Shown here: piece after piece, positions 61,550-64,000 of the stretch
Position numbering within the stretch: the stretch's first letter is position 1
How the letters are laid out: each line of letters starts with the position of its first letter
From: Fen-1231 sp035286465
Lineage (GTDB): Bacteria > Gemmatimonadota > Gemmatimonadetes > Gemmatimonadales > Gemmatimonadaceae
DNA length: 64,000 nucleotides
Assembly: GCA_035286465.1 (NCBI GenBank)
Contig: DATEDF010000051.1
Span: 14,897-78,896, forward strand
Direction of reading: 5' to 3'
The notes under the pieces: model-generated
Databases searched by the model: none
The model's input: only the letters and a program-made list of their open reading frames with translations
What the model was told of the DNA's origin: nothing
Program-made: the position numbers and the translations under genes

Positions 61550-63130
61550 TCAGCGCGGCGACACGAACAGGGTCGCCTCCCGCAACTCGGGCCGCGCCGA
61601 CTGCCGGTCAATGCCCGCGATCACGGCGGCGTAGTACTTCTTCGCCACATCGGCTTTTCCCGCCGCCTTGGCCGCGCGCGCCGCCCCGACCAGGGTGCGG
61701 GTGCGGTTCGGCTCCCGGCGCAACGTGGCCTCGTACGCCTCGAGCGCGGCCGCCGGCTGGCTGTGCACCATCAGGATGTCACCGAGGAGCTCGCGGGCGG
61801 GGATGAGCGGTCCTGGGGTCACGGGGTGTTTCTCGACCTCGTCCTCCTTGTCGGCGGCCGCGCGCGCGAGCGGCACGGCCTCCGCGTGGCGGCCTTCGGC
61901 GTGGGCGACCCACGCGCTTACCGCCAGGCGTTGCGCGTCCACCACCAGCGCCCAGTACGCGTCCTTCTGCGCGGTGAGGTCGGCGACGAGCTTCTCGAGG
62001 GCGGCGACTTCCTGCCGGGCAAGCACGAGATTGCCGCCGCGCGCCGCGCCCAGGCCCTTCGCGAAGTGCGTGACCGCTTCGGCCGACGGCGTGGCGCTCG
62101 TGACCTTGAGCGCGGCGGCGCCGGTCCAGTCGTCGCGCTCCAGCGCGTACCGTGCGGGCATCGCCAGCGCGTTGTACGAGCCGAGCGCGCCCGCGATGTA
62201 TTCCCCGCTCGTGCTGCCGCCGATTTCTTCGATCGCCTTCCGCGCGGCGTCGTCGCGACCCTGCTGCAGATACGCGTAGACCATGTAGTCCAGCGGGTGC
62301 GCCTTGCCGCCCGGCGAGGGCTCCAGGTCGGCCGATCGCCGATTCGTGTTGATGGACTCGTCCCAGTAGCCGAGCCGCGTGAAGATGTGCGAGGGCATGT
62401 GCAGCGCGTGTGGCGCGGCGGGCGCGATCCCGGCGTACTGGCGCGCGGCGTCGAGCGCCAGCGCGGCGAGTGGCGGGGAATCGAAGGAGTGGATGATGTA
62501 GTGCGCGAGCCCGGGGTGCCTGGGCTGATCGCGGTACAGTCGCGTGAGTGTTTCCGCCGCCCTCTTCTGCTGCGCGAACGTCAGATCGGTAGGCGGCGAG
62601 GTCGCGACCAGGAAGAGCGCGTGGAAGATCTTCGCCTCGGTGTCCTGCGGGTACCGGCCCACGATGTCGTTCAGCGACGACAAGTACGCGGCCATGCGCG
62701 TCCGGTTGTCCACGGTGCTGTGATCGCGGAACAGGGTCGCGGCGGCGTCAATGTAGGCGCGCTCGCGGTCGCTCTTCGCTCCCGTGCGCACGCCAGTCTG
62801 GGCGGCCGCCGAGCCGGCGGCCTGGCCCGGCGCCGTGCTGCCCCCCGCGACCGGGTTGCCGAAGTGCGTGAGCGCGATGCCCCAGTACGCGATCCCGCAC
62901 GAAGGGTCCGCCGTGACGACCGACTCGAACGTCTTGCGCGCCTCGGGAAACCAGAACGAGTGGAGCATCGCCACAGCGCGATTCATCCGCGCCTGCGCTT
63001 CCGCGTTGCAACTCGTGGGAAAGGCGACGTTGCCGAGCTCGTCCCCGGTGTGTGCGTGCTCCTGGGACCGAGCGACGGCCGGTGCGGCGAGTCCCGCGGC
63101 CAGCACCAGAGAGATGAATGAGATGCGCAT
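61550..63130 (-). CDS. exported TPR protein
   Basis: 526-aa secreted protein with signal peptide MRISFISLVLAAGLAAPAVARSQ. Mature part consists of TPR/HAT helices (CNAEAQARMNRAVAMLHSFWFPEARKTFESVVTADPSCGIAYWGIALTHFGNP ... QPRHPGLAHYIIHSFDSPPLAALALDAARQYAG ... HALHMPSHIFTRLGYWDESI), typical of Gemmatimonadota/Bacteroidota TPR proteins. No enzyme motif. Upstream lies the shortened LamG-like relative. Confidence 0.82.
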   Translation of the reverse strand: MRISFISLVLAAGLAAPAVARSQEHAHTGDELGNVAFPTSCNAEAQARMNRAVAMLHSFWFPEARKTFESVVTADPSCGIAYWGIALTHFGNPVAGGSTAPGQAAGSAAAQTGVRTGAKSDRERAYIDAAATLFRDHSTVDNRTRMAAYLSSLNDIVGRYPQDTEAKIFHALFLVATSPPTDLTFAQQKRAAETLTRLYRDQPRHPGLAHYIIHSFDSPPLAALALDAARQYAGIAPAAPHALHMPSHIFTRLGYWDESINTNRRSADLEPSPGGKAHPLDYMVYAYLQQGRDDAARKAIEEIGGSTSGEYIAGALGSYNALAMPARYALERDDWTGAAALKVTSATPSAEAVTHFAKGLGAARGGNLVLARQEVAALEKLVADLTAQKDAYWALVVDAQRLAVSAWVAHAEGRHAEAVPLARAAADKEDEVEKHPVTPGPLIPARELLGDILMVHSQPAAALEAYEATLRREPNRTRTLVGAARAAKAAGKADVAKKYYAAVIAGIDRQSARPELREATLFVSPR

Positions 63131-63137
63131 GGCAATC

Positions 63138-63352
63138 CTACCTCCTCGTCACGCTCAGGCCCGTGACGGTGGCCTCGGTGTTCTGGGCGAAGCGAATGCC
63201 CCACACGCCGTCGGTGGACTTGAGCCGGCCCGCGGTCACGGGCGCCCCGACCCCCGCCGCCTTGTTCACCGCCGTGTTCGTCTCCCCTCGCGGAAAAGGT
63301 CGGAAGCCGATAACAATACCCCGGACGGGCGGCACCGGCCACCCGCCAAGAG
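63138..63352 (-). pseudogene. truncated relative of the LamG-like gene
   Basis: The stretch encodes ...AVNKAAGVGAPVT then directly AGRLKSTDGVWGIRFAQNTEATVTGLSVT: the same as the gene at 58532-59236 but lacking its first 140 residues and about 30 in the middle. The upstream sequence GCCGATAACAATAC...GGCCACCCGCC (63310-63350) also matches the leader of the intact gene (59268-59310). An old duplication with deletions; no full product. Confidence 0.75.
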
Positions 63353-63409
63353 TCAACGCCCGATTCGCTCGTGCAGACGATTCGAGTCTCCCTCGTAGCC
63401 GGAGCGCCG

Positions 63410-64000
63410 ATGCGTACACTCTCCCCCCTTCGCCGCGTCGCGGCGGCCGCGGTTTCCGCGAGCGCGATCCTCGTCGGCGCCTTCTCGGCGCCGCTCGCGG
63501 CCCGTGCTCAGCCCGACGCCCGCGCCATCGTCACGCCGGCCCACGTTCGCTTCGTGCTCTCGGCGCTCGCGCACGATTCGATGGAAGGGCGCGGCACCGG
63601 AACCCGTGGCTCGCTGCGCGCGGCCCGGTTCATCGCCGAGCAGTTCCGCCAGGCCGGCCTGACGCCCGCGGGCGACAGCGGATACTTCCAGCACGTCCCG
63701 TTGTACGCGCGAATGCTCGACCCGAACTCGACGATCGGCGTGGAAGGCACGACGCTCCGGGCGCTCACTGACTTCGTGCTCGCGTCCATCCCGCGAACCG
63801 ATCCACGGCCGCTGGATGGCGTGGAAGTGATCTACGGCGGCGTGCAGGGTGACACCGCCAAGCCGCTCACTGCCGAGCAGGTGCGCGGGAAGCTCGTGGT
63901 GATGTCGCCGGCGCCGCCGGCGCTTGGCGCGCGCGGGGGCGGCCCGGGCGGCTCCGGCGGCCCGGGCGGTCGGGGCGGGCGGGGCGGGCCGCCGGAGCCG
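63410..64000 (+). CDS. M28-family metallopeptidase, partial (runs off the end)
   Basis: Start ATG 63410 with RBS GGAG 5 bases upstream, signal peptide (VAAAAVSASAILVGAFSAPLAARAQ), then VRFVLSALAHDSMEGRGTGTRGSLRAARFIAEQFRQAGLTPAGDSGYFQHV, the start of exported M28 peptidases (compare the gene at 4915). The frame continues to the last base with no stop, ending in a Gly/Arg/Pro-rich run (GGPGGRGGRGGPPEP). Metal residues are beyond the window. Confidence 0.85.
   Translation, partial: MRTLSPLRRVAAAAVSASAILVGAFSAPLAARAQPDARAIVTPAHVRFVLSALAHDSMEGRGTGTRGSLRAARFIAEQFRQAGLTPAGDSGYFQHVPLYARMLDPNSTIGVEGTTLRALTDFVLASIPRTDPRPLDGVEVIYGGVQGDTAKPLTAEQVRGKLVVMSPAPPALGARGGGPGGSGGPGGRGGRGGPPEP

Overview
The window is high-GC bacterial chromosome. 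Its content suggests a soil- or water-dwelling Gemmatimonadota-like organism: a zinc-ribbon Ser/Thr kinase with TolB-like and TPR parts, many exported metallo- and serine peptidases, serine hydrolases and lipoproteins, ETF coupled to a membrane Fe-S oxidoreductase (menaquinone respiration), and dense operons whose genes overlap by ATGA/GTGA. The taxonomic call is an inference from gene content, because no rRNA or tRNA was seen.

Layout. 1-1.5 kb: MoxR ATPase and a BsuPI-type lipoprotein (minus). 1.8-4.9 kb: Fo half of the ATP synthase plus delta (two AtpI/AtpZ-like proteins, atpB, E, F, H), with no F1 catalytic genes following. 4.9-8 kb: M28 peptidase and a lipoprotein. 8-16.3 kb: a tightly overlapped operon of polyferredoxin, sugar-phosphate cupin, two nucleotidyltransferases, GH109-type oxidoreductase/glycosidase, sodium:solute symporter, GHMP sugar kinase and MFS exporter, a candidate sugar salvage or activation pathway. 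16.3-21.3 kb (minus): CstA, exported S9 peptidase and YbdD, a peptide/pyruvate uptake unit. 21.3-25.1 kb: exported protein, metallophosphoesterase, glutaryl-CoA dehydrogenase, SDR. Two copies of a long palindromic repeat lie between convergent genes at 16.34 and 24.12 kb.

25.2-33.8 kb (minus): two large paralogous lipoproteins sharing an N-terminal half but with different C-terminal modules, then the receptor-like kinase. 34-37.9 kb: etfB, etfA and an ETF:menaquinone oxidoreductase-like protein.

38.0-49.5 kb is the most unusual region: a chromosomal integron-like cassette array. It starts with a shortened IntI-type recombinase (two internal deletions, catalytic residues lost) lying in the same direction as the cassettes. 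Then follow one-gene or one-TA-pair cassettes, all on the plus strand, separated by attC-like imperfect palindromes with GCC(T/C)AAC...GTT(A/G)GGC ends. Contents: MazF-like, ParE-like, decayed BrnT-like and AbrB/PIN toxin-antitoxin pairs, a DUF4173 membrane protein, DUF1697, an NTF2-like lipoprotein, a Clp-N/TM protein, an AAC(3) acetyltransferase, a frameshifted trypsin-like protease and a beta-propeller protein.

49.6-64 kb: small membrane protein, two related class-C-type serine hydrolases, ferritin, a zinc metalloprotease with HExxHxxGxxH, TPR proteins, an ABC exporter, a LamG-like exported protein with a truncated relative nearby, and a second M28 peptidase running off the end. No CRISPR array, rRNA or tRNA was recognised.
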